Positions 44,843-54,351 of a DNA stretch of 64,000 nt are shown here, in pieces. Numbering within the stretch: position 1 is the stretch's first letter; each line of letters begins with the position of its first letter. Origin of the DNA: an uncultured Veillonella sp. (GTDB lineage Bacteria; Bacillota; Negativicutes; Veillonellales; Veillonellaceae); NCBI RefSeq assembly GCF_934230905.1, contig NZ_CAKQFJ010000012.1:1-64000 (forward strand), in the 5' to 3' direction. The position numbers and the translations under genes are program-made. The notes beneath the pieces are model-generated. The model was not told the DNA's origin. It saw nothing but the letters and a program-made list of their open reading frames with translations, and searched no databases.

Positions 44843-45814
44843 TTAATCTAGTACATATACTGTTACATCACGTCGACCAAAATCCATGGCTTCGCCATAA
44901 GAATCCATAACAAGGTCAATGCGATTCCCCACAATAGCACCGCCAGTATCAGCTGCTACAGCCTCACCATAGCCAGGAATAAATAAGCGAGTACCTAATG
45001 GAATTACATCAGGGTCAACAGCAACTACACCACGTACTGCAGGAATACCTGTAGCTGTAATACCAGCTCCATCACCATCACCAGCTAAATAAGCAGATGC
45101 TTCCATAACAATGGATCGAGATGCACGACCAGATACATTACGAGATGTCGTCACCTCACGAGTACCTTCTTTAATAATCGTAGGTACCATATTGGTCATT
45201 ATAGACTTAGATAATTCATTAGTTCTAATAGCATTACCATTATTGTACAATATCTCAACTTGAACACGTTCAGTACCAGGTTGACCAACTTGTACAACCT
45301 CTTCTTCGCCTAAAGCCATTGTATCATCTTTTTGACGAATAACTTGAACAGGAATCTCTTGATCCACAGTATTCACTGCTCGACTTGTTACACGCACAAT
45401 ATCCACGGTACTACCAGATTGAATAGCACCACTAACTGTTGTTGTATAATTTGGAGCTTTAAAACCTAATTCATTAGCTAAATCTTCTGCTGTTGTTTGT
45501 GTAGTATAAACAGTTCTAGTTTTTCCATTTACTGTAACAGATACAGGGAAGGCTCTTACTACTGTAAGTGTTGTACCATCTTGTACAGAATTAGAATCAC
45601 TAACTACTTTATCTTTTGGATTTAATTTAATACCTGCGTTACGCACGATACCTTCATTCGAATTTAAATGTGTTTTAACGGTATGTGCTGCACCATCGGC
45701 CATGACTGTAACAGTTTTATCGTTATAAGAAAAACCAGTCAAGGTTATTGCAGTTACCATCAATCCAGCAACCACAGACGATATATATCGCTTGTGCGTC
45801 TTTTGAATTCTCAT
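44843..45814 (-). CDS. G5 and 3D domain cell-wall protein (YabE/YocH-like)
   Basis: A 323-residue exported protein: N-terminal signal anchor (residues 9-27), two DUF348/ubiquitin-like repeats (VTVMADGAAHTVKTHLNSNEG; VTVNGKTRTVYTTQTTAEDL), a G5 domain near residues 145-225, and a C-terminal 3D domain with its three aspartates (AVDPDVIPLGTRLFIPG, AADTGGAI, NRIDLVMDS). The 3D fold belongs to MltA/resuscitation-type lytic transglycosylases, so peptidoglycan cleavage is likely. In Bacillus its homologue yabE sits before rnmV-ksgA; here it is separated from them by the inserted msrAB and LysR genes. Start at 45814 is supported by AGGAGG. Confidence 0.85.
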   Translation of the reverse strand: MRIQKTHKRYISSVVAGLMVTAITLTGFSYNDKTVTVMADGAAHTVKTHLNSNEGIVRNAGIKLNPKDKVVSDSNSVQDGTTLTVVRAFPVSVTVNGKTRTVYTTQTTAEDLANELGFKAPNYTTTVSGAIQSGSTVDIVRVTSRAVNTVDQEIPVQVIRQKDDTMALGEEEVVQVGQPGTERVQVEILYNNGNAIRTNELSKSIMTNMVPTIIKEGTREVTTSRNVSGRASRSIVMEASAYLAGDGDGAGITATGIPAVRGVVAVDPDVIPLGTRLFIPGYGEAVAADTGGAIVGNRIDLVMDSYGEAMDFGRRDVTVYVLD

Positions 45815-45840
45815 TACGTTATACCTCCTGTAACAACCAT

Positions 45841-45870
45841 ATTCTACTACAGTTAGATATAACCTGTCAA
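45841..45870 (-). promoter_or_regulatory. Predicted promoter of the 3D-domain gene
   Basis: TTGACA (45865-45870), 18-base spacer, TAGAAT (45841-45846) on the minus strand, about 27 bases before the start codon. Confidence 0.5.
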
Positions 45871-46230
45871 ACAAGCTAGGTTAACAATAGTCAAAAACAC
45901 TATATTTTTACTGTATTTTTACATTTTATTTTTTTGTATTTTTCTTATAATGTCCACTGTATAAAAACATATCTATAATCTTCGATAACATACTAGATAA
46001 GCAAAATTGTGGATGTATATAAGATACCACTACAATATATAGTATGCTATGTATATTTTATTTATCATAAGAATATTTATGAGTTTTACTATTGTTACCA
46101 TAATATATATTAAATCTCAAAACTTTCATTTACATTTCATATTATCGCATACAAATCGATATAAATTGCTTGATAATAGGTATTTTTAATCTATATTTAT
46201 ACATTTACAGTTGATAGTACTATTCTTTCA
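45871..46230. other. AT-rich intergenic stretch between ppk1 and the 3D gene
   Basis: Very AT-rich non-coding DNA without an ORF or strong hairpin. I looked for the c-di-AMP riboswitch that sometimes controls 3D/G5 wall proteins and saw none. No clear terminator for ppk1 is visible either. Confidence 0.4.
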
Positions 46231-48348
46231 TCATTTTTTCATTTTAAACATTGGTGTAAATCGTTCTATAACTGTCATTTGCTCTTTATTATCTTGTGTA
46301 TTAGCCGCCTCCATTAATTCTTCTTGTGCCGATAACGAACCTTCCACATTTACTACTTTATAATAAGAACCATCAGCTCTCATAATATGAGCTTTCAAAG
46401 TATCTACTAAATACAAATCCAAAATTCCTTTAATTCGAGCTTTGTGACGCTTATCTTCAATAGGAATCATTAATTCAACCCGTTCATTTAAATTACGAGG
46501 CATCCAATCTGCACTAGAGAGGAATATCTTTTCATTTCCTCCATTTTGAAAATAAAATAATCTATGATGCTCTAAAAAGCGCCCTACTATTGAACGAACT
46601 GTAATATTATCACTAATGCCGGCAATACCAGGTCTAAGAGTACAAATACCACGTACAATCAAATCGATACGAACACCATTAGCAGATGCTTCATATAATT
46701 TTGCAATAACTTTTTTATCCAATAAAGAATTCATTTTTGCAATAATATATGCTTCTTCACCACGCTTAGCACATTCAATTTCTTCGTCTATAAGGTCCAT
46801 AATTCGCTCTCTCAAATTTAATGGAGCGACAATAAACTTATTCCAAATTGGTGGATCGGAATAGCCGGAAATCAAATTAAAAAATCGAGATGCATCATCG
46901 CCGTATTCATCATTACATGTAAAAATACCACAGTCAGTATATATACGAGCTGTTTTACCATTATAATTTCCTGTTGCTAAATGCACATAGCGGCGAATGC
47001 CATCTTCTTCACGACGAACCACCATCGTAATTTTAGAATGAGTTTTTAATCCCTTTAAGCCATAGATAACATGACAACCAGCCTTCTCTAGTCTACGCGC
47101 CATAGTAATATTATGCTCTTCATCAAAACGAGCCTTCACTTCCATCAAAACAGTAACTTGTTTACCATTATCTGCCGCTTTTATAAGAGAAGCAATAATT
47201 GGTGATCCTCCACTAACACGATACAAGGTTTGTTTTATAGCTAATACATTCGGATCTACCGCAGCTTGTGCCACAAATTGTTCAACCACACTAAATGATT
47301 CAAAAGGATGGTGTACAAATATATCTCTATTCCGAATTACGTCGAGTAAATTTTCTCCTTCGAATCCAATTAAATCGCTTGGTATTTTGGGCTCAAACGG
47401 TTTATAGCGCAAATGATCATACCCAGGGTAATTTGAAAAATCGAAATACATGCGACAATCTAACTGACCATCTATATGGTATACATCTTTTTCCTCAAGT
47501 TCTACACTTGCCAATACGGTTCTCAATAATTCAGGAGAGCCATCTCCAACAACCTCTAATCGAACCGCATCACCTCGGCGTCTACGCCGTAAAGAAGCCT
47601 CTACTTCTGTCAACAAATCCTTTGCGTCTTCTTCATCGATTTCTAGATCTGCATCACGAGTCAATCGGAAAATCATAGACTCTTCAATACCATAGCCTTG
47701 AAAAAATTGAGTTGCATAATATGTGATAACATCTTCCAAGTATACAAATCTATGAGATTTATTGGATAAAGATGGGACTTCAATAATTCGGTCTAACACA
47801 GATGGTATTGGTAGAATAGCAATCTTATAATCTTTTGACCCATCTGATTGTACTTGAAAAATACGTACAATTGCATTAATAGTATTATTCGCTAAAAAAG
47901 GGAATGGATGTCCCGAATCAACAGCTAAAGGGGTAACAACAGGATAAATTTGTTCCTCAAAATAATGGCGCAACCATGCTTTTGTCTTAACATCAAGATT
48001 TTCAGGATGTAAAAAATATAAGCCATTTTCCTCTAAAGCAGATAAAACTTGATGTAAATATGTGTATTGTAACGATACCAATCTTTGTACAGATTCATCT
48101 ATAGCTTTAAGCTGAGCCTTAGCATCCATATGAGCTGCATCATATTTAACTATGCCATTCATAGCTTGATGACGTAGTCCCGATACACGTATCATAAAAA
48201 ATTCGTCTAAATTAGAACTAGCAATAGCTATAAAGCGTAAACGCTCCATTAAGGGATTGCTCGTATCCATCGCTTCTAACACAACTCTTTGATTAAACTT
48301 CAACCAAGATAATTCACGATTAAAATAGTACTTTGGACTTGTAAACAA
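46231..48348 (-). CDS. ppk1: Polyphosphate kinase 1
   Basis: A 705-residue enzyme that reversibly polymerises the gamma-phosphate of ATP into inorganic polyphosphate. The N-terminal domain begins with the conserved RELSWLKFNQRV; the catalytic His region is KGLKTHSKITMVVR, and the phospholipase D-like second site is near HHRLFYFQNGG. It starts at a TTG (46 to 48 in 48346-48348) six bases after GGGGGG, one base after the Ppx-like stop, so the two are tightly coupled. Last gene of a three-gene polyphosphate operon. Confidence 0.93.
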   Translation of the reverse strand: MFTSPKYYFNRELSWLKFNQRVVLEAMDTSNPLMERLRFIAIASSNLDEFFMIRVSGLRHQAMNGIVKYDAAHMDAKAQLKAIDESVQRLVSLQYTYLHQVLSALEENGLYFLHPENLDVKTKAWLRHYFEEQIYPVVTPLAVDSGHPFPFLANNTINAIVRIFQVQSDGSKDYKIAILPIPSVLDRIIEVPSLSNKSHRFVYLEDVITYYATQFFQGYGIEESMIFRLTRDADLEIDEEDAKDLLTEVEASLRRRRRGDAVRLEVVGDGSPELLRTVLASVELEEKDVYHIDGQLDCRMYFDFSNYPGYDHLRYKPFEPKIPSDLIGFEGENLLDVIRNRDIFVHHPFESFSVVEQFVAQAAVDPNVLAIKQTLYRVSGGSPIIASLIKAADNGKQVTVLMEVKARFDEEHNITMARRLEKAGCHVIYGLKGLKTHSKITMVVRREEDGIRRYVHLATGNYNGKTARIYTDCGIFTCNDEYGDDASRFFNLISGYSDPPIWNKFIVAPLNLRERIMDLIDEEIECAKRGEEAYIIAKMNSLLDKKVIAKLYEASANGVRIDLIVRGICTLRPGIAGISDNITVRSIVGRFLEHHRLFYFQNGGNEKIFLSSADWMPRNLNERVELMIPIEDKRHKARIKGILDLYLVDTLKAHIMRADGSYYKVVNVEGSLSAQEELMEAANTQDNKEQMTVIERFTPMFKMKK

Positions 48349-48349
48349 C

Positions 48350-49900
48350 TTATACCCCCCCTATGGTTAAGGAAATTTCCATACCAAATATTTCGCTGAA
48401 ATAGATAGAATCTCGATTAAATGTCCACCATTCAAGAGATATATTTTCTTTCGTTCTTACGTGAACAATTAATTCTTTATCCTTTTCTTCTAAGCGTATT
48501 TCATCTATTTTTTGATTACTTCCTGCATCTAACGAACATGCTACACGGACAATAGCAACAAGCTTTGTAACCTGTATTTTTTGTAATTCTGTTAGCACTC
48601 TAAAGTAATCATCGTCGTCTGAAGGCGTACCTTTGTAGTGATAATAGACTACATTAGCGACCACTTGTTTCTCTTCTTCTGAAAGTCCAAATATATCAGT
48701 TCCCATTACGATATGATATGCATGCTCGCCATGATTTCTAAGGCTTACAAATTTACCAACAGAACATAAAATTGCTGCTATACGACATAAATATCCCCAG
48801 CGTTCTGGAAGTCCTTTATGCCGTAAGGCATTACAAAAAGCTAAACTAAAACGTTCAACCTCGCTATCATGTATGGAATCAGTATGATAACGAGCTGCTA
48901 TAGCACGAGCTAAATCAGCATTTTGCTCACGTAATTGATACATATATGGATGATTTTCAGCTTCCACACCGTAAAACCAACTAATACCTTGGGAAAACGA
49001 ATAGCTACTAAATATTAAGGACTTTGGAAGAATAGCATTAATGATTTCAGAAAATAGAATCATTGTAGGCATTAAAATATTAGCTTTAAATTCCGGTATC
49101 TTGTACCGATTCATCAATTTAGTAGCAGTAATACCATCAAAGGAATCCACCAATTCCTTAAATTGTTGAGGATCAATCATTGTAATAGGTTCACTATTGC
49201 TATATCCCATTAATTGTAAAATCAAACGCGCTTCATCACCAGAAAAAATAATATTTTTAATATTAAATAGCTGAAGTTCTGCTCGTAATGGACTAATCAT
49301 GCGATGCAAATATTCAGTTATAGCTGTGCTAAACGATATCGATGCTCGTTGATTACGATTAAAAGACTCCATAACCCGGAGAGAACCACTATGCATATTT
49401 TGTTGGAATAATAAAGATGCACCTCTCCAAGCCGTTAGCCCAACACCTCCAGAAGTGATATCTGCAAATAGACAAGCTGTATTTTCATCTGCTGCCTGAT
49501 GATGATACATCATTTCATAATATACAAGGGCATACTTAAAATATACTTCTTTCGGCATATCAATTACTTCAACACGCATCCCCGTCTGTATAAAGATCTG
49601 ATCTAATATAGCTCTTCTATTAGCCGCTTCCCGAATAACCGTTGTACCATACAAACGACATCTAGACACACCATAATCAGCCATCAATTGCTTATAGCCC
49701 TTAAGGATATCACAAATTTCTTCAATCGTTTTAAAACTAAGCCGCGAAGTTTGAAATAATTCTTCTCCAAAAGTGACTTCTCGTGCCGCATAGTCGATGA
49801 CACGTACATCATTAATACTTTTATATTCTAATATTGTAATGCTCATGCTACTAGATCCAACATGTAAAATTGCATATCTGAGCACTTTAGCTAATGTCAT
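48350..49900 (-). CDS. Degenerate Ppx/GppA-like protein with altered HD region
   Basis: A 516-residue paralogue of the neighbouring exopolyphosphatase with both halves altered. The phosphate-binding DxGSNS is replaced by HVGSSS (His13 where the catalytic Asp should be), and the second loop reads ADITSGGVGL instead of DIGGGSTE. In the C-terminal part the HD metal site is CSVG instead of HDIG, though HGEHAYHIV retains some pattern. It is therefore probably not a normal hydrolase; a regulatory or scaffold role for Ppx or Ppk is possible. It lies between ppx (gap nine bases) and ppk1 (gap one base). Confidence 0.75.
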   Translation of the reverse strand: MTLAKVLRYAILHVGSSSMSITILEYKSINDVRVIDYAAREVTFGEELFQTSRLSFKTIEEICDILKGYKQLMADYGVSRCRLYGTTVIREAANRRAILDQIFIQTGMRVEVIDMPKEVYFKYALVYYEMMYHHQAADENTACLFADITSGGVGLTAWRGASLLFQQNMHSGSLRVMESFNRNQRASISFSTAITEYLHRMISPLRAELQLFNIKNIIFSGDEARLILQLMGYSNSEPITMIDPQQFKELVDSFDGITATKLMNRYKIPEFKANILMPTMILFSEIINAILPKSLIFSSYSFSQGISWFYGVEAENHPYMYQLREQNADLARAIAARYHTDSIHDSEVERFSLAFCNALRHKGLPERWGYLCRIAAILCSVGKFVSLRNHGEHAYHIVMGTDIFGLSEEEKQVVANVVYYHYKGTPSDDDDYFRVLTELQKIQVTKLVAIVRVACSLDAGSNQKIDEIRLEEKDKELIVHVRTKENISLEWWTFNRDSIYFSEIFGMEISLTIGGV

Positions 49901-49909
49901 AACTACCTC

Positions 49910-51445
49910 CTACTGAGGGTACCACTCAATTTCTAACTGACGTTTAAATTCTTTTTTAAAAGGCTTTACTAATTTTTCAACAGCCCCTTTTGTTATATCA
50001 ATATCACGATGTTTTGGATACTGCACAATCAAATGAACCTTATCTGGACTAATTCGACTATCTAAATTCATAACCAACTGTTCATGACTTTCATCAAGGG
50101 CTTCAGCAATAGCTAAAATAATAGATAGCTTTTGCCCCATCATGCGTTGCTCATCATCCAATAATTTGCCATATAAAAAATTTTTATATTCTTTAGGTGT
50201 TAAACCATGAGAATTCATAACGAGAAATGCACTAAATGCTTGCTCAATATGTGTCATTCCATATAGATTACTATTAACGAGCATATAGCAGCCATGACGA
50301 GCATGACTATAATAATTTACCCGTTTACCAATATCATGCAATAGTGACGCTACTTGCAAACAACGGCGTAATGCATTATCCCCCTTATGCAATGACCACC
50401 ATTGTTCAAATAATGTATCAGCTAGTCTACAAATATATTTAGCATGAACGAGCTCATGACGTGTCATACCTAACAAGACATTTTCCGCAGAGTGAATCAA
50501 TATATCTGGAATAATAGGGTTACCACCTAAATAATTATGCCCATAATAATCGTAAAATAGACCTTCTCGAAGACCAGAACCACCTACGACTAGTGTTTTA
50601 CCATTCACATAATTAAATAATTCATAGACGATGCTCATGCCTGCAATTATGATATCGGCTCGTTCAGATGAAAGACCATTTATTTTTTTGCGTTGCGCTA
50701 ATGGTTTGGATCTGACCTCATCCAACAATTCTGTAAATCGATGATATGGAATCTCATAATTATGTAATTTAGTAATAGGATACGATAATTTACGTTGATC
50801 CATTTTAGCTATATTACGTGCGGTACCACCAATACCCAACAATGGCATTTTAGTGTTTTTAAGCCAAGGCTGTTCCTCAATGGCCTTTCTAATGGCTTTA
50901 ATCATTTTATTGTATTCTTTGTCTGTAAACTCCTCTCCCTTCTGATAAGTTCCGGTTAATGTTAAAGCACCAATAGGTAAGCTAACAGACTGTTCAATCT
51001 GGCGATTTCTTACTAATGTTACTTCGGTACTAGCTCCACCTAAGTCAAAAATAACAAAATCCTTGAGACCAATCGTATTAATAACACCTAAGAAGCCTAA
51101 TCGAGCCTCTTCTTCACCAGAAATACATTCTAAATCAAGGCCTGTTTCTTTTTTTACTGTACGGATAAATTCATCACCATTTTTAGCTAGTCGAACAGCT
51201 GCCGTAGCAACAGCTTTAACAGAATTTACCTCAAGAGCTTTGGCCATATGTACATAGGACTGTAATGATGCTAAAGCTCTATTCATAGCTGCATCTGTCA
51301 GTTTATGATTGCCCCACATGTTTTCGCTAAGACGAATAGAATTTTTTTCTTGATAAATTAAGCGGTAGCTACCTGTGTCTGATATTTCATAAATAACGAA
51401 TCGAACAGAGTTCGATCCTAAATCAATAAATGCAATACGTTCCAT
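49910..51445 (-). CDS. ppx: Exopolyphosphatase (Ppx/GppA family) with C-terminal HD domain
   Basis: A 511-residue phosphatase acting on polyphosphate or pppGpp. The actin-like ATPase-fold domain has FIDLGSNSVRFVIYE (Asp8 in DLGSNS), EEARLGFLGV and DLGGASTEVTLV; the C-terminal HD domain has LLHDIGKRVNYYSHARHGCYML. The ATG at 51445 is preferred to a frame extended by 33 codons because AAGGATG precedes it and the product then starts like Ppx. First gene of ppx, Ppx-like, ppk1. Presence of both making and breaking enzymes in one operon indicates controlled polyphosphate turnover. Confidence 0.9.
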   Translation of the reverse strand: MERIAFIDLGSNSVRFVIYEISDTGSYRLIYQEKNSIRLSENMWGNHKLTDAAMNRALASLQSYVHMAKALEVNSVKAVATAAVRLAKNGDEFIRTVKKETGLDLECISGEEEARLGFLGVINTIGLKDFVIFDLGGASTEVTLVRNRQIEQSVSLPIGALTLTGTYQKGEEFTDKEYNKMIKAIRKAIEEQPWLKNTKMPLLGIGGTARNIAKMDQRKLSYPITKLHNYEIPYHRFTELLDEVRSKPLAQRKKINGLSSERADIIIAGMSIVYELFNYVNGKTLVVGGSGLREGLFYDYYGHNYLGGNPIIPDILIHSAENVLLGMTRHELVHAKYICRLADTLFEQWWSLHKGDNALRRCLQVASLLHDIGKRVNYYSHARHGCYMLVNSNLYGMTHIEQAFSAFLVMNSHGLTPKEYKNFLYGKLLDDEQRMMGQKLSIILAIAEALDESHEQLVMNLDSRISPDKVHLIVQYPKHRDIDITKGAVEKLVKPFKKEFKRQLEIEWYPQ

Positions 51446-51507
51446 CTTATCATCCTTTTTAAGCCCAAATCTATATAGACTACATATTGTTAGTATACCA
51501 TAGAAAA

Positions 51508-51536
51508 ACGCGATCCTTTCTACGAAAGAATCGCGT
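51508..51536 (-). terminator. Terminator downstream of tatD
   Basis: A 13-base stem with one mismatch (51508-51520 and 51524-51536), three-base loop, followed on the minus strand by TTTTTCTATGG. It separates the metG-tatD transcript from the polyphosphate operon. Confidence 0.8.
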
Positions 51537-51597
51537 CCTACCAAGGATATATGTATAACTCATAATTAGTCCACATATATCCTATAACTAGCAGTAT

Positions 51598-52368
51598 TTA
51601 TTTTATTCCAAATACACGTTTGCCATTTTCATAAGCAATCGAAGCAAACTCATCTACATCCATACCGCGTAACGATGCAATTTCCTGAGCCACAAATTGT
51701 GTTTTACTCGGATCATTACGACGGCCTCTAAATGGAGGTGGTGTTAAATACGGAGAATCCGTTTCAATAAGAATACGGTCAAGTGGCACTTGTTTAGCAA
51801 CCTCTTTTAAATTCGTAGACTTTGGAAATACAACAGGTCCAGCAAAGGATATATAGAATCCCAATTTAATAGCCTCTTTAGCCATCTCCCAACTACCGGA
51901 ATAACAATGGAAAATCCCCCAATTATCCTTGCCTTCGTTGCGCAATATATCCATGATATCACCATGAGCATCACGGTCATGGATGATAATAGGCAAATCT
52001 ACCTCTCGAGCCAACTTGAGTTGACGTATAAAGACCTTCTTTTGCGTTGGTCTATCAGAAAAATCATAATAATAGTCTAGACCAATCTCACCAATAGCAC
52101 GGACCTTATCATTGTTTAATGCTAACTCTTTAAAGTATTCATAATCATCATCGGTAAAATCTTTCGCTTCATGAGGATGTGTACCTACAGCCGCATATAA
52201 ACGGTCATCTGTTTCAGCCAATGCAACACCGGATTCAACAGTTTGTCTATCAACACCAGGAATCATAATGTATTCAACGCCTGCATCAAAACAAGATTGT
52301 AACATATCAGCTCTATCGTTATCAAAACGGTTATCGTTAATATGTGCATGTGTATCAAAGAGTTTCAT
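51598..52368 (-). CDS. tatD: TatD family metal-dependent deoxyribonuclease
   Basis: A 256-residue TIM-barrel DNase, cytoplasmic, implicated in DNA repair or quality control. Metal ligands are visible: FDTHAHIN near the start, the Glu in GEIGLDYYYD, HDRDAHGD and FHCYSG, and ETDSPYLTPPP near the C-terminus. The ATG overlaps the metG stop (TAATG), so the two are translationally coupled; longer starts lie inside metG and are rejected. The metG-tatD pair is standard in Firmicutes. Confidence 0.93.
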   Translation of the reverse strand: MKLFDTHAHINDNRFDNDRADMLQSCFDAGVEYIMIPGVDRQTVESGVALAETDDRLYAAVGTHPHEAKDFTDDDYEYFKELALNNDKVRAIGEIGLDYYYDFSDRPTQKKVFIRQLKLAREVDLPIIIHDRDAHGDIMDILRNEGKDNWGIFHCYSGSWEMAKEAIKLGFYISFAGPVVFPKSTNLKEVAKQVPLDRILIETDSPYLTPPPFRGRRNDPSKTQFVAQEIASLRGMDVDEFASIAYENGKRVFGIK

Positions 52369-54320
52369 TATTTTACAATGCTCCCTGCTGGTAATGATTC
52401 GATATTGGTAACTTCTAAATGTTCTTCCCAATCAGAAGCGGATAAAATCATACCATAAGATTCTATGCCCATCATCTTTTTAGGGCTCAAATTTGCTAAG
52501 TAAATCACCTTTTTACCAACCATGGATTCTGGCTCGTAATATTGAGATATACCACTTAACACGGTGCGTTCTTCGAGACCAATATCTAATACAAATTTCA
52601 ATAGTTTTTTAGACTTAGGTACCTTTTCACAACTTACAACCTTAGCTACACGAAGATCCAATTTTTCAAAGTCATCATAGCTAATATTTTCTTTTAAAGG
52701 TGGAATATTTGACGTATCAACAGATTCTGTAGCTTTTTCTTCTACAGCAGCGATTTCTACCATTTCTGGAACCTCAAAACGTGGATAAATTGGCTCACCT
52801 TTTACGACCTTTGTACCAGTTGAAATACCACCCCATGTACGTACATCATCTAATTGTACATGATCAAAACTAGCTAAACCCAATTGGTCCCAAATCTTTG
52901 GTGCCCCTACAGGAATAACAGGACTTACGATAACAGCGATGATACGTAAACTTTCAGCAAGATGATACATAACAGATTGCAAGCGTAGTACATCCGCCTC
53001 TTCAGAGCTCTTAGCCAATACCCAAGGCATAGTTTCGTCAATATATTTATTCATACGGCTGATAAAAGCCCATACTGTTTTAAGGGCCTTATTTAATTCC
53101 ATAGCTTCCATTTGAGCTTCAAAATCTGCAACCGTTTGTTCTGCCAAGGAAGAAATTTCCTTATCCAAATCATCTATATCACCAGTTTTTGTGATGATAC
53201 CGTCATGATATTTTTCAATCATCGCAATAGTACGATTTAAAAGATTGCCTAAATCATTGGATAAATCCGCATTAATTTTTGTTACAAAGTTAGGCAATGT
53301 GAAGTTGCCATCATGACCTAATGTAATTTCACTCAACAAATAATAACGTAAAGAATCCGCGCCATACATATCAATCAATGGATTAGGATCGATAACATTA
53401 CCTAGAGATTTACTCATCTTGGTACCATCTACGATCATCCATCCGTGTCCAAATACCTTTTTAGGCAATGGCAACTCAAGGCTCATGAGCATCATAGGCC
53501 AAATGATAGTGTGGAAACGAACAATTTCCTTACCTACCAAATGAAGATCTGCTGGCCAGAATTTCTTATATAGTTCACCATCCCCATCGAAAGGAGATAA
53601 TGCGCTAATATAGTTTACTAATGCATCGAACCAAACATACACAACGTGTTTCGGGTCGAATGGAACCTTAATCCCCCAGTCAAAAGATGTACGAGAAACA
53701 GCCAAATCCTCAAGACCTTGTTTTACGAATTGAATCATTTCATTTCGACGAGATTCAGGTTGAATAAAATCAGGATTCTCTTCGATGAATTCCAACCATT
53801 GGTCTGTATATTTACCAAGTTTAAAGAAATAGCTTTCCTCTTTAACGCGCTCTACAGGACGTCCACAATCTGGACAGGTATGATTTTCACCAAGTTTTTG
53901 TTCAGTCCAGAAGGATTCGCAAGGTGTACAATACCAACCTTCATATTCTGCTTTGTAAATATCGCCTTTTTCGTAAGCTTTCGTAAATAATTCTTGGACT
54001 ACCTTTTCATGACGTGCATCGGTAGTGCGAATAAAATCATCATTAGAAATATGCATTTTTTTCCATAATGCTTTAAATCCATTTACAATATTAGTGGTAT
54101 ATTCTAATGGTGTAATGCCTTGTGCCTCAGCAGCACGTTGAATTTTTTGGCCATGTTCATCAGAGCCAGTTAAAAATCGTACATCATAACCAGCTAAACG
54201 TTTAAAACGCGCAATTGTATCAGCAACAGATGTACAATATGTATGGCCTATATGCAATTTAGCACTAGGATAATAAATTGGAGTTGTAATATAAAATGTC
54301 TTTTTTGTATCGCCCATCAT
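52368..54320 (-). CDS. metG: Methionyl-tRNA synthetase
   Basis: A 650-residue class I synthetase charging tRNA(Met). It has the HIGH-type motif in KLHIGHTYCTS, a zinc knuckle (CTPCESFW then CPDCGRPV), the KMSKS loop (KMSKSLGNV) and a C-terminal EMAP/Trbp111 tRNA-binding domain from about residue 545. Two ATGs in tandem open the frame; the second is slightly better placed from AAGGAG, so the start could be 54317. Downstream tatD overlaps by one base; rsmI is 31 bases upstream. Confidence 0.95.
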   Translation of the reverse strand: MMGDTKKTFYITTPIYYPSAKLHIGHTYCTSVADTIARFKRLAGYDVRFLTGSDEHGQKIQRAAEAQGITPLEYTTNIVNGFKALWKKMHISNDDFIRTTDARHEKVVQELFTKAYEKGDIYKAEYEGWYCTPCESFWTEQKLGENHTCPDCGRPVERVKEESYFFKLGKYTDQWLEFIEENPDFIQPESRRNEMIQFVKQGLEDLAVSRTSFDWGIKVPFDPKHVVYVWFDALVNYISALSPFDGDGELYKKFWPADLHLVGKEIVRFHTIIWPMMLMSLELPLPKKVFGHGWMIVDGTKMSKSLGNVIDPNPLIDMYGADSLRYYLLSEITLGHDGNFTLPNFVTKINADLSNDLGNLLNRTIAMIEKYHDGIITKTGDIDDLDKEISSLAEQTVADFEAQMEAMELNKALKTVWAFISRMNKYIDETMPWVLAKSSEEADVLRLQSVMYHLAESLRIIAVIVSPVIPVGAPKIWDQLGLASFDHVQLDDVRTWGGISTGTKVVKGEPIYPRFEVPEMVEIAAVEEKATESVDTSNIPPLKENISYDDFEKLDLRVAKVVSCEKVPKSKKLLKFVLDIGLEERTVLSGISQYYEPESMVGKKVIYLANLSPKKMMGIESYGMILSASDWEEHLEVTNIESLPAGSIVK

Positions 54321-54351
54321 AATCTCCTTCTATTCAGCACTTGTGAAAGTG

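Noticed and set aside
45815..46230. Possible c-di-AMP riboswitch before the 3D/G5 protein
   Set aside because: The stretch is almost entirely A and T, with no conserved GC stems or pseudoknot pattern; only a promoter-like sequence was found.
48341..48360. Frameshift joining the Ppx-like gene and ppk1
   Set aside because: ppk1 has its own TTG start with GGGGGG six bases upstream and begins at the family's usual N-terminus, so two separate genes explain the sequence.
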